A stretch of 64,000 nt of DNA from Brevibacterium pigmentatum (lineage in GTDB: Bacteria > Actinomycetota > Actinomycetes > Actinomycetales > Brevibacteriaceae), in contig NZ_CP050153.1 of NCBI RefSeq assembly GCF_011617465.1, forward strand, positions 3,410,001 through 3,474,000, given 5' to 3'. Positions within the stretch are counted from its first letter, which is position 1. The number at the start of each line of letters is the position of its first letter. The translations under genes and the position numbers were made by a program. Shown piece after piece: positions 25,041-32,719 of this stretch. The notes below the pieces were generated by a model. It was given only the letters and a program-made list of their open reading frames with translations, searched no databases and had not been told where the DNA came from.

Positions 25041-25265
25041 TCATGCTGATTCACTCTCTTCGAGCCACGCGTCGAGAGCTTCGAGCCGGTACCCGATGCA
25101 CTTCTGCGTCGCACCGTTACGCGACTTGATCCACTTCGGTGAACGCCCTCCCCCGTCGCCGCGGTCGAGGTATCGCCACGACGCGAGGGTGTTGGCTGGT
25201 ACTCCGATGTACTCGGCAGCCTCGGCGGGTTTGAGGACGCGCTTCATCACGGTCGAGTCAGTCAT
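25041..25265 (-). CDS. Excisionase-type helix-turn-helix protein
   Basis: The 74-residue protein carries a MerR/AlpA-like winged helix: LKPAEAAEYIGVPANTLASW forms the helix-turn-helix and GYRLEALDAWLEE the C-terminal helix. Proteins of this kind act as excisionases or small regulators. It is the third gene of the minus-strand operon that starts at the genetic switch and overlaps the previous gene by 4 bases. Confidence 0.75.
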   Translation of the reverse strand: MTDSTVMKRVLKPAEAAEYIGVPANTLASWRYLDRGDGGGRSPKWIKSRNGATQKCIGYRLEALDAWLEESESA

Positions 25266-25441
25266 GGGTGCGTTGCCTTGTAGCGGGCGAGCGCGTCGCC
25301 GGAGACTTCGAACGGGTACGGGTCGCGGCCGTTGTCGCGTTCGGCCTGACGGTTGAGCATCTTTGCGTCGAGGTCGTGCATGACCGCGAAGTCTCGGTAC
25401 GTGTCGCCGCGGTATTCCGCGAGCTCCGTGGTGCTAGTCAT
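25262..25441 (-). CDS. Hypothetical phage protein, 59 residues
   Basis: ATG 25441 follows AAGGAAG at seven bases; a GTG one codon earlier overlaps the upstream stop as GTGA and is an alternative. The product is small, charged and helical (AVMHDLDAKMLNRQAERD) and ends ALARYKATHP. The family is not recognised; it sits between the Cro-like and excisionase-like genes. Confidence 0.6.
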   Translation of the reverse strand: MTSTTELAEYRGDTYRDFAVMHDLDAKMLNRQAERDNGRDPYPFEVSGDALARYKATHP

Positions 25442-25749
25442 CACGCGACTTCCTTCTTCGAGTGTCCCGATGTCTGATCCGATTGACCCGCTGATTTGCC
25501 CACTCGGGTCAAAAAAAGATCCTCTACCCCGACCTGCAGAAAATGCGCGATGCGCAGTGCCGGGGTTGTCTCAAGCGTCTTCGCCTCGCCCTTGATGAGT
25601 CGAGCCACGTAGCTGTGTGATTTCCAGCCGGCAGCTCTTGCGAGCTCGCGCTGGGAAACGCCCTGGACGATCATGAGTCGAGCCAGCTTCTTGCGGTCTC
25701 GAAGCTCCATCCAGATCCCTCCTAGTTGGTAGACCTTTGCTGTAGCCAT
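25441..25749 (-). CDS. XRE-family Cro-like regulator
   Basis: The 102-residue protein contains an XRE helix-turn-helix: VSQRELARAAGWKSHSYVAR, followed by a Lys-containing turn and LETTPALRIAHFLQV. The start MATAKVYQ at 25749 is chosen because GAGAGG precedes it; a later MELRDRKK start is possible. It is divergent from the plus-strand repressor across a 175-bp gap and is the probable lytic (Cro-like) regulator. Confidence 0.8.
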   Translation of the reverse strand: MATAKVYQLGGIWMELRDRKKLARLMIVQGVSQRELARAAGWKSHSYVARLIKGEAKTLETTPALRIAHFLQVGVEDLFLTRVGKSAGQSDQTSGHSKKEVA

Positions 25750-25924
25750 AACTGTACCTCTCATCGGGTCGAGTGTCCAGTGCGCAAGTCCCAATTTCCC
25801 GCGCCCCGCGTGCTCTCGCCCGTCGTGTCCCCGAAACATCTAGACTTTCTGGTGTCCACTCGAATTGCCCAGCCGGTGACCGGGCGTGTTGCCGACCGTC
25901 ATAAGCCCTAGAAAGATGTGATCC
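25750..25924. promoter_or_regulatory. Divergent switch region with GTGTCC repeats
   Basis: The intergenic region separates the Cro-like and repressor genes. GTGTCC occurs three times, at 25773-25778, 25825-25830 and 25852-25857; two copies extend to GTGTCCAGT and GTGTCCACT. These are candidate operator half-sites for one or both XRE proteins. I did not identify convincing -10/-35 pairs. Confidence 0.5.
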
Positions 25925-26632
25925 GTGAGCACTGAACTGACCCCGCTCGGCCGACTCATCGCCGGAGCACAGCAGGACCGTCAATGGTCCAACCGCGCCC
26001 TTGAGCGACGTGCCGGCGAGCTCGGTTTTGACGGTCTCACGAAGACAACTATCGGCAATTTGAAAACGAAGTCCCCGCAGCAGATCAGCACGGCTACACT
26101 CAAGAACCTCGCGATCCTCATCCAGGTTCCAGAGCGCGTCGTAGTCGAAGCAGCGATCCGATCAACGAACCTCGAGTACCCCGAACGCAACACCACCGGG
26201 GCCGCCGAGGCGATCGAGAACGACGTGGAGATCTCAGCCAGGGACAAGCGCATTCTTCTTGCCGCGATCACAGCGATGAAGGAAGCAGGTGATGGCGATG
26301 GAAAAGCCGCCCCACATACAGACGCCGGCGGGACGCCGGTCACAGGAGAAGACGACGGGCTCGGCGCGTTCGGAGGCCGAGCCCGCGGAGACCTCGACCA
26401 CGAATCCATTAACGACGGCAGCGGGGACAACGTGCGCCCTATCAAGTCAGATGGAATCGACACTCGCTCCCCAACTACGGGTAGCAAGCAGTCTCGACGG
26501 CGCGCTTCGGACGGAAAGTTCGAATCGATCAGAACCACACAGTCAAAAGCGGATGAGGCGTCGATCGACGAGATCATGAAACATGCTGCCTACGAGCCGG
26601 GCAATCTCAATGACTCCGGTGATGACGAATGA
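25925..26632 (+). CDS. XRE-family prophage repressor with disordered tail
   Basis: The 235-residue protein starts at GTG 25925. Residues 1-75 hold an XRE-like helix-turn-helix (WSNRALERRAGELGF, then TKTTIGNLK). The remaining 150 residues are Gly/Asp/Ser-rich, acidic and probably disordered, with no S24 peptidase domain. With an ImmA-type peptidase downstream, it fits the ImmR class of repressors inactivated by proteolysis. It overlaps the following TM-GAF gene by 4 bases (ATGA), so both should be made in the lysogen. Confidence 0.8.
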   Translation: MSTELTPLGRLIAGAQQDRQWSNRALERRAGELGFDGLTKTTIGNLKTKSPQQISTATLKNLAILIQVPERVVVEAAIRSTNLEYPERNTTGAAEAIENDVEISARDKRILLAAITAMKEAGDGDGKAAPHTDAGGTPVTGEDDGLGAFGGRARGDLDHESINDGSGDNVRPIKSDGIDTRSPTTGSKQSRRRASDGKFESIRTTQSKADEASIDEIMKHAAYEPGNLNDSGDDE

Positions 26633-27489
26633 GGTGGCGGCAACTCGGCAAATCCCTGTTGGAAAGTCGCCTACTCGTCGCTGGCAATACAGTTTGCTCC
26701 GGCGTATCAATGGGACTGATGTATGTCAACAGCCTGGCGAAGGCGCCTCCGATTCTCCAGTTCTTCGTGAGTTCGACATGGGTAGTTGTCGCACTTATTG
26801 TGCTGGGCCTGAGTGCAGTCTTTTCCCTGACTTCAAACCTCCTTCAGAAGTGGCAACTCCGGCGGGCGTCCCAGCGTGCTCGCAAACATTTCGCCGAGCA
26901 CCTAATGCCAGCCATTAAAGCGATCGAGGACGTGACAGGATCTCAATCCAAGGAACACGCCCGTAGCCTGAAAGACCGCACCATTGACTTTCTCAAAGAC
27001 ACCATCGACGCCGAAGCTACGCGTGCGTGCTTCTATGATCTCGACTTCATTGAGGGAGAATCCGCAGACGAAGATTCAGACACCAGCGACTCACTTGATG
27101 CAGAGCCCAGGCGCGTTCTAACTTGGGACGGCCAGTACAGAGGCAGAACAGATGCGCCCAAGCATAAGCAGTACGTCGAGGATGACGATGACCCAGTGTC
27201 CAAGGCCAATTTCGAGGCCCTGGATTCTGGTGAACCTCGACTAGTCTCGAACACGCGAAAGAGTGATCCCGCCGTTGAACGCAATGATAATTATGAGACG
27301 TTCTTGAATACTCCTGTCGCTAGCGATGGACAGCCAATCGGCTTATTGACCATCGATGCTTCTCGGCGGGGCACTATCAATCCAGACGATGTTGCAGTAG
27401 CTCGTGTCGGTTCTCTGATCTTAGGTATCGCGATAACCCGCCTGAAACGGAAGAACACGAGGGAACGCGGGCCGCACAGGACACGCTAA
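26629..27489 (+). CDS. Two-TM GAF-like domain protein in lysogeny operon
   Basis: The 286-residue product has two hydrophobic helices near the N-terminus (about residues 17-36 and 48-72), a helical cytosolic linker, and from about residue 125 a GAF-like domain ending in NTPVASDGQPIGLLTIDA and LILGIAITRL. The DNA looks less GC-rich than its surroundings, which suggests separate acquisition. It is translationally coupled to the repressor and followed after 75 bp by a Panacea-domain gene. A membrane effector or sensor role in superinfection exclusion or a toxin-antitoxin pair is an inference. Confidence 0.7.
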   Translation: MRWRQLGKSLLESRLLVAGNTVCSGVSMGLMYVNSLAKAPPILQFFVSSTWVVVALIVLGLSAVFSLTSNLLQKWQLRRASQRARKHFAEHLMPAIKAIEDVTGSQSKEHARSLKDRTIDFLKDTIDAEATRACFYDLDFIEGESADEDSDTSDSLDAEPRRVLTWDGQYRGRTDAPKHKQYVEDDDDPVSKANFEALDSGEPRLVSNTRKSDPAVERNDNYETFLNTPVASDGQPIGLLTIDASRRGTINPDDVAVARVGSLILGIAITRLKRKNTRERGPHRTR

Positions 27490-27564
27490 CCCACATGCAC
27501 TTTTACAAAGTAGCCCTAGGAAATGACCGCAATCATTGTAGACTCAGCGGAACAGGAGGACGCC

Positions 27565-28029
27565 ATGGCTGATGTAAGAGACGTCGCCCAATACATCGTG
27601 GAACTCTCAGGACGTCGCATTCCGACAATGAAGCTGCAAAAGCTTCTTTATTTCACCCAGGGATGGAACCTGGCCTGGGAAGAAGACGCCCTCTTCCACT
27701 CGGAGTTTGAAGCCTGGAAGTACGGCCCGGTCGCAACCGCCATCTATCCACTCCACCGACGCCAAGCAACCTACGATCTGGACACTGACGGCGACATTGG
27801 AGACTCATCTCGCCTCACGAAACGCGAGCGCCTGAACATAGAAGACGTCTTCGATTTCTATGACCCCTTCAACGGGTTCGAGCTGGCCGAAATGACCCAT
27901 GAACACGACAGCTGGATCAATGCATACGAAAGCGTTGACCCGCCGTATCGTGGCCACCAAGTAATGTCCCGTAGAGCCATTGAAGATACATTCAAAGCTC
28001 TCGACGACGACCAGGTACCGTCCCCCTAG
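27565..28029 (+). CDS. Panacea (SocA/GepA-like) domain protein
   Basis: The 154-residue protein shows the Panacea signature: MADVRDVAQYIVEL, then TMKLQKLLYFTQGW and FEAWKYGPV. This domain is known as a broad antitoxin domain (PanA in PanAT systems) and from phage GepA-like proteins. ATG 27565 is chosen because AGGAGG lies five bases upstream. The adjacent upstream TM-GAF gene is the obvious candidate partner. It could alternatively act as a proteolysis adaptor like SocA. Confidence 0.85.
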   Translation: MADVRDVAQYIVELSGRRIPTMKLQKLLYFTQGWNLAWEEDALFHSEFEAWKYGPVATAIYPLHRRQATYDLDTDGDIGDSSRLTKRERLNIEDVFDFYDPFNGFELAEMTHEHDSWINAYESVDPPYRGHQVMSRRAIEDTFKALDDDQVPSP

Positions 28030-28087
28030 CCATTAGGTGATGAGACCGAGTCGACTAGCGGTTCGATTCGAACTAATGTCCTAATGC

Positions 28088-28519
28088 ATGAGCGTGTTTC
28101 CACACCCGTGGAAGGCGTTGCGCGAGCTCGACACTGTTGCCGTCTCGTGGCGAGATGACCTTCCCCCTCCCGTCCATGCTGTCACCAACGGCCGGAACAT
28201 CATCTGGATGGCCAAGAACCTGCTGCAGGTCGAACGACGGTGCGCCCTGCAGCACGAACTGATCCACCTCGAGTACGGCGACACTTGCCGCCAGGACGCT
28301 CGAATCGAGGCGCAGGTGCGACAGATCACCGCAGAGCGACTGATCCCCGCCCATTGGCTTTTTCGGGCGTGGAAGGCAGCGCTGAGCGTCGAGGAGTGGG
28401 CCGAGAGCCTATGGGTGACGCCAGCAGTCCTCTACGACCGGCTCGACAACCTCTCCCCCGACGAACGACACACAGCAGAACAACTCAAGGCGAGCGCCAG
28501 GGAGCGCGGCGCCGACTAA
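28088..28519 (+). CDS. ImmA/IrrE-family metallopeptidase
   Basis: The 143-residue protein carries the zinc peptidase motif HELIH at residues 56-60, followed by LEYGD. ImmA proteins cleave ImmR-type phage and ICE repressors to trigger induction. Here the probable substrate is the XRE repressor at 25925, in the same strand and operon region. The C-terminal 60 residues form a helical domain (ERLIPAHWLFRAW) usual for the family. Its stop lies 33 bp before the integrase start. Confidence 0.88.
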   Translation: MSVFPHPWKALRELDTVAVSWRDDLPPPVHAVTNGRNIIWMAKNLLQVERRCALQHELIHLEYGDTCRQDARIEAQVRQITAERLIPAHWLFRAWKAALSVEEWAESLWVTPAVLYDRLDNLSPDERHTAEQLKASARERGAD

Positions 28520-28551
28520 CCGCATCCTCGTGGTGCATGGAAGGGCTGACC

Positions 28552-29619
28552 ATGGCGCAGGTGATTGCGTATGAGACGTCTGGTGGGCGTCGGTACATGG
28601 TGCGGTATCGGAAGCCGGACGGGAAGCAGACGAAGAAGCGCGGGTTCACGACGAAGCGCGAAGCCGGCGACTTCGCGTCGACTGTTGAGGTGTCGAAGCT
28701 GCAGGGCACGTTCATTCCCGAGGCTCTGGGCCGGGCGAAGGTCGGGGATCTGGGTCTCGCGTGGATTCGCCGGCAGTCGGACTGGAAAGAGTCGTACGAC
28801 TACACGATGCGGTCGACGTGGTGGACGCACGTGGAGCCGCGGTGGGGGCAGACTGCGATCGCGGATGTGAACCGTGTCGATGTTGAGGACTGGGTGTCGG
28901 GTATGGGTCGGTCGCGGTCGGTGGCTTCGCGGTGCGTGACGATCCTCAACGGGATCCTCGATGACGCGGTGGCGAAGCGGCTGATTGTGGCGAACAACGT
29001 CGGGAAGGTGGCTCTGCCGAGGAAGGATCAGAAGCCGCGCCTGTACTTGTCTCACGAGCAGGTGGCGGCGTTCGCGGGCGCCGCGGGTGATCTGGGTGTG
29101 ATCGTGAACGTCCTCGCCTACACCGGTCTACGGTGGGGTGAGCTCGCCGGCCTGCACGGTCCCGACATTGATCCGGTCGGTCGGAGGATCTCGGTGAACC
29201 GGAACGCTGTGCAGGTGGGGTCTCGCGTTGTGTTGGGGACGCCGAAGACGCACGAGCTGCGGAATGTGCCACTGCCGAAGTTCCTCGCCGATGAGCTCAA
29301 AGGCATCAAGTGGCCGGGGATCGCGTTCCCCGATGCGAAGGGCAACTATCGTCGGTCGCCGCGTGCGTCGACGTCGAAGCGGTCGTGGTGGCGGACGGCA
29401 GTGCTCGAGGCCGGCATCCCCGAGGTGACTCCGCACGATCTGCGGCACACGGCGGCGTCGTTGGCTGTGCAGTCCGGGGCGCACGTGAAGGCGGTGCAGC
29501 GGATGCTCGGGCACAAGTCGGCGGCGATGACGCTGGATGTGTACAGCGATCTGTTCGACTCGGATCTCGACCTCGTGGCCGATGCTATGGAGGCGGCACG
29601 ATTGTCCGCGTTGAAGTAG
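28552..29619 (+). CDS. int: Phage tyrosine integrase
   Basis: The 355-residue protein starts at ATG 28552 with GGAAGGG upstream. It has an N-terminal arm-binding segment (about 1-60), a core-binding SAM-like domain (61-155) and a C-terminal catalytic domain. Catalytic residues are all visible: R194 (GLRWGEL), K232 (TPKTHELR), H295 and R298 (PHDLRH), H321 (LGHKS) and nucleophile Y331 (DVYSD). It should recombine attP with the tRNA-Ser(GCT) gene whose 3' end is less than 100 bp away. Confidence 0.95.
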   Translation: MAQVIAYETSGGRRYMVRYRKPDGKQTKKRGFTTKREAGDFASTVEVSKLQGTFIPEALGRAKVGDLGLAWIRRQSDWKESYDYTMRSTWWTHVEPRWGQTAIADVNRVDVEDWVSGMGRSRSVASRCVTILNGILDDAVAKRLIVANNVGKVALPRKDQKPRLYLSHEQVAAFAGAAGDLGVIVNVLAYTGLRWGELAGLHGPDIDPVGRRISVNRNAVQVGSRVVLGTPKTHELRNVPLPKFLADELKGIKWPGIAFPDAKGNYRRSPRASTSKRSWWRTAVLEAGIPEVTPHDLRHTAASLAVQSGAHVKAVQRMLGHKSAAMTLDVYSDLFDSDLDLVADAMEAARLSALK

Positions 29620-29661
29620 ATTGTGCCCAAAATGTGCCCAACGGGCACAATCCGGGAATGA

Positions 29662-29703
29662 GGAAACCCCCGCGTTCCGCTTGTTCTAGCGGTACGCGGG
29701 GGC
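29662..29703. terminator. Hairpin terminator between integrase and tRNA-Ser
   Basis: CCCCCGCGT (29667-29675) pairs with ACGCGGGGG (29694-29702), extended inside by CCGC/GCGG. It lies downstream of both the integrase (plus) and the tRNA (minus), so it can stop both. Because it lies on the phage side of the tRNA 3' end, it may be a phage-supplied replacement for the host terminator. Confidence 0.75.
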
Positions 29704-29714
29704 TACCCGTTCTG

Positions 29715-29803
29715 CGGAGCCGGTGGGATTTGAACCCACGGTCCCCCTATTGGAGGACTTCACCTTAGCAGGGTGACGCTTTCGGCCGCTCAGCCACGAC
29801 TCC
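29715..29803 (-). tRNA. tRNA-Ser (anticodon GCT)
   Basis: The minus strand folds into a serine tRNA with a long variable arm: acceptor GGAGTCG pairs with CGGCTCC plus discriminator G, the anticodon loop CTGCTAA gives GCT, and the T arm contains GGTTCAAATCC. It reads AGC/AGU codons. CCA is not encoded. The adjoining integrase suggests that the 3' half is the prophage attachment core, restored intact after integration. Confidence 0.95.
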
Positions 29804-30178
29804 ATCCGCAATGCTGCGATCTGCTTCGGCGAAATGCATACCGACAGACCCTCCAGCACTACGGGATACAGCCTAAGGGAAAGGAGCCATCCAGGGCAAA
29901 GCGCAACCGTGGAGAGTGGGCTTCGTCATAGTCGAGTCGACCCATGACGGGCACGAATCCGGGCCGAACGTCCCCTTTGTACCGCTCCCCCACACCGGAA
30001 TTCCAGCATTCATCAATGTCCAGGCGTAAAATCGGCATGATGTGCTTTGCGGTCTGGTCTCAGATCTTCGCAGGAACACCGGTCGGAGAACCGAATGCCG
30101 CGGTGTGCCCTGCGCCGGAAATGAGAACGGCGAGCGGGCCGTACTGCACGAGTAGACAGTTTTTGAGGAGTAGACAAC
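29804..30178. other. Intergenic region without a supported gene
   Basis: The 375-bp stretch lies between tRNA-Ser and the LCP gene. It should contain the tRNA promoter (minus) and the LCP promoter (plus). Short open frames on both strands lack ribosome binding sites and family-like composition. The sequence AGTAGACA is repeated just before the LCP start (around 30151 and 30169). Confidence 0.6.
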
Positions 30179-32719
30179 TTGCCGGAGTTTCCCCCTGACA
30201 AGCGCAGACCGCATGGGAGCGACCCCGATTCCCAGACAACAGGTCGTCGGCTCCGGGCCTCCGCTCGCCCCCGGTTCCGCGGCGACACCGTCGCCAGTGA
30301 AAGCGACTCGACACCGCAGTCGAACTCACCGCAGTCGAATTCGCCGCAGCAGAACTCACGGCCCTCGCAGCCTCAAGGCTTCGGCTCCCAGCGTCGAGAC
30401 TCGCAGCAGCTGCCGACCTCGGCGGTGAACCCTCGCCGGTCCCGCACGAACTCCGACCAGAACTCCGAGCGGTCCTCTGATCCACGATCCGACTACTCGT
30501 TCCGCTCGCGCTCTCGCACATCCGCCGACCCGTCGGATAACCGACTCGGCGACAGCCCCCGCGGAAACGGATCGTCGGCCAGGTCTCCGCACGCCCCGCC
30601 GCCACGCCCGGTAGCTCCGCGCACTCGCCGCGAAGCCCGGATGCTGCGCGCTGCGGCCGCCAGCGGAGCCTCAGCGGCCGGAGTCGCCGCGGCAGCAAGC
30701 TCGAACACACAGGACAACCCAGTCGTCGGCCCCCGGCACGGATCTGCCCACGATGCGCCGCGCACATTCGCACGGGACGAATCGGCCGCCTCGGCGAGGG
30801 ATTCCCGCATCTCCGACCGCCACGACCCCGACTATCGTGACTCCAACCATGCGGACGACGACGTCGACGGAGATTCCGCTCCGACTACTCGCCGCGATGC
30901 CCGCGAACGGCACTCGGCCGAATCCCGCGGCCGGGGCCGGAAGAAGACCTCCGGCGCACGGGCAGCACGAGGCGCCGCGGCCGCAGCAGCTGTCGGCGCA
31001 GGAAGCGCGGCGGCCGCCGGCAAGTCGTCTGCCGCGAGAGCATCTCGCAAAGCTGACTCTGCCGACGACGAGAGTTCGACCGGTCACGAACCGGGACGGT
31101 CCCGCCGTCATTCCTCCCGCCTCGGCGAGTCGTTCCCCAGCCTCGTCGGCTGGACTTCGCTGAGCACCCTTCTGCCCGGAGTCGGACTGCTGCGCACACG
31201 CTTCCGGCCCGCCGGACTCATCGTGTTCGGTCTCTTCGTCCTCATTCTGCTCGTCGGGCTCATCTACCTGCTGGTCAAGGGACCGGTGCGCGCGGTTGCC
31301 ACGATCGTCGCCAGCCAGTCTCTGCTGAACTTCCTCGCCATCGCCGCCGTGCTCGTGGCCGTGATCTGGATCCTCGTGATGGTCGTGTCCCACCTCGGGC
31401 TGCGCCGCGGGCACCGATACCGGCCCTGGCAGAACAAGATGGCCGGCGTCCTCGTCGTCTCGCTGGCGCTCATCATCGGCATCCCGCTGGGCGTCGGATC
31501 GGTCTTCGCCCGCGTGCAGTCCGACACGGTGGCCAGCCTCTTCGGCGACAGCACCGGCAAGGCCCACAGCGCCGAGGAACTCTGGGCCGACAAGCCCTAT
31601 ATCAACGTCTTCCTCATGGGCCGCGACAACGGCGACGACCGGGAAGGCACTCGCCCGGACACAATGCTCGTGGCCTCCATCGACACGAAGACCGGCAACG
31701 CCGCGCTCATCTCCGTCCCCCGCAATCTCGCGTTCCCGGTCTTCCCCGAAGGCAGCGAACTCGAAAAGGCCTGGCCCGACGGATTCCGCCCCTCCGGCGA
31801 CCCTTCGCAGGACCTCATCAATGCCGTGTGGCAGTGGGGCGAACAGAACCCCGACCAGATCGGCAACCGGCACGGACTCGAACCGGGAATGTGGACGACG
31901 ATGCAGGCAGTCGAAGGCTCATTGGGGCTCAAACTCGACTATTGGGCCGCGGTCGACATGGCCGGATTCGAAGACGTCGTGGACGCCATCGGCGGAGTCA
32001 AGATCGACGTCGAACGCCCGATCCCGATGGGCGGCGGAACGTCGCTGTCGGGCGTGAAGAACGAGGTCTACGGTTGGGTCGATCCCGGCCCGCAGACGCT
32101 CAAGGGCAAGGACGCACTGTGGTACGTCCGCTCTCGTGAAGGCAGCGACAACTACGATCGCATGTGCCGTCAGCAGCGCATGCTCAAGACCACGCTCGAA
32201 CAGGTCGACCCGCAGGAGATCGCCACGGCCTATCCGAAGCTCGCGAACTCGGCGACGCGGAACATCGCCACCTCGATCCCGCAGAACGAGATCCCGGCCT
32301 TCATCGAGCTCGCTCTCATGATGCAGAAGGGCGACGTCACCACGGTCCAGATCAACAACGACGTCACTCCCACCTACGATCCCGACTTCGACGTCCTCCA
32401 CAAGTGGATCCTCGGCGAGGTCAAGGGCGCATCCGACGGCGAGGAGACCCCGAAGCCGACGAACGACGGCAGCAAGTCCCAGGAATCCGAGGACAGCGCG
32501 GAGTCGACCGCGGACAGCACAGAAGACACCGCCACCGAGGAACCGGCCGATTCCGCGGACGGATCCACCGATGAAGCCGGCGCCGAGGCGGACGCCACCG
32601 AAGCGACAACGCCGGGTGAGCCCAACGCCGAAGGCAAGTGCTACCCGAAGGGCTTCAAGCCCGGTGACGACTTCCCCGGCTACCCCGGACCCGACGGCGG
32701 AACCGGCGAGCAGGGGTGA
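30179..32719 (+). CDS. LytR-CpsA-Psr (LCP) family cell-wall ligase
   Basis: The 846-residue protein starts at TTG 30179, supported by GAGGAG eight bases upstream. Residues 1-330 are Ser/Arg/Pro-rich and probably disordered and cytosolic. Three membrane helices follow (about 343-363, 381-405 and 424-446). The extracellular LCP domain spans about 474-740, with INVFLMGRDNG, RPDTMLVASID, ISVPRNL and the RSREGSDNYDRMCRQQR segment that contacts the polyprenyl phosphate in the family. A long acidic tail ends the protein. LCP enzymes attach glycopolymers to peptidoglycan. It overlaps the next gene by 4 bases. Confidence 0.92.
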   Translation: MPEFPPDKRRPHGSDPDSQTTGRRLRASARPRFRGDTVASESDSTPQSNSPQSNSPQQNSRPSQPQGFGSQRRDSQQLPTSAVNPRRSRTNSDQNSERSSDPRSDYSFRSRSRTSADPSDNRLGDSPRGNGSSARSPHAPPPRPVAPRTRREARMLRAAAASGASAAGVAAAASSNTQDNPVVGPRHGSAHDAPRTFARDESAASARDSRISDRHDPDYRDSNHADDDVDGDSAPTTRRDARERHSAESRGRGRKKTSGARAARGAAAAAAVGAGSAAAAGKSSAARASRKADSADDESSTGHEPGRSRRHSSRLGESFPSLVGWTSLSTLLPGVGLLRTRFRPAGLIVFGLFVLILLVGLIYLLVKGPVRAVATIVASQSLLNFLAIAAVLVAVIWILVMVVSHLGLRRGHRYRPWQNKMAGVLVVSLALIIGIPLGVGSVFARVQSDTVASLFGDSTGKAHSAEELWADKPYINVFLMGRDNGDDREGTRPDTMLVASIDTKTGNAALISVPRNLAFPVFPEGSELEKAWPDGFRPSGDPSQDLINAVWQWGEQNPDQIGNRHGLEPGMWTTMQAVEGSLGLKLDYWAAVDMAGFEDVVDAIGGVKIDVERPIPMGGGTSLSGVKNEVYGWVDPGPQTLKGKDALWYVRSREGSDNYDRMCRQQRMLKTTLEQVDPQEIATAYPKLANSATRNIATSIPQNEIPAFIELALMMQKGDVTTVQINNDVTPTYDPDFDVLHKWILGEVKGASDGEETPKPTNDGSKSQESEDSAESTADSTEDTATEEPADSADGSTDEAGAEADATEATTPGEPNAEGKCYPKGFKPGDDFPGYPGPDGGTGEQG

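Larger units (their letters stand above)
1..29715. mobile_element. Siphovirus-type prophage, left end outside window
   Basis: The region holds a complete head and connector module, a tail module cut by the window edge, an early gene block, a divergent repressor switch and a tyrosine integrase, in the usual order of actinobacterial temperate siphophages. The integrase end abuts tRNA-Ser(GCT), whose 3' end is the likely attachment core. The remaining tail, lysis genes and the second attachment site must lie left of position 1. The large terminase is frameshifted, so this copy may be defective in packaging. The decamer CGCCGAGGCG, common in the flanking chromosome, is rare here, which agrees with foreign origin. 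Confidence 0.95.

Noticed and set aside
29873..30214. Open frames in the gap between tRNA-Ser and the LCP gene
   Set aside because: No ribosome binding site, unusual composition, and overlap with the LCP start region.
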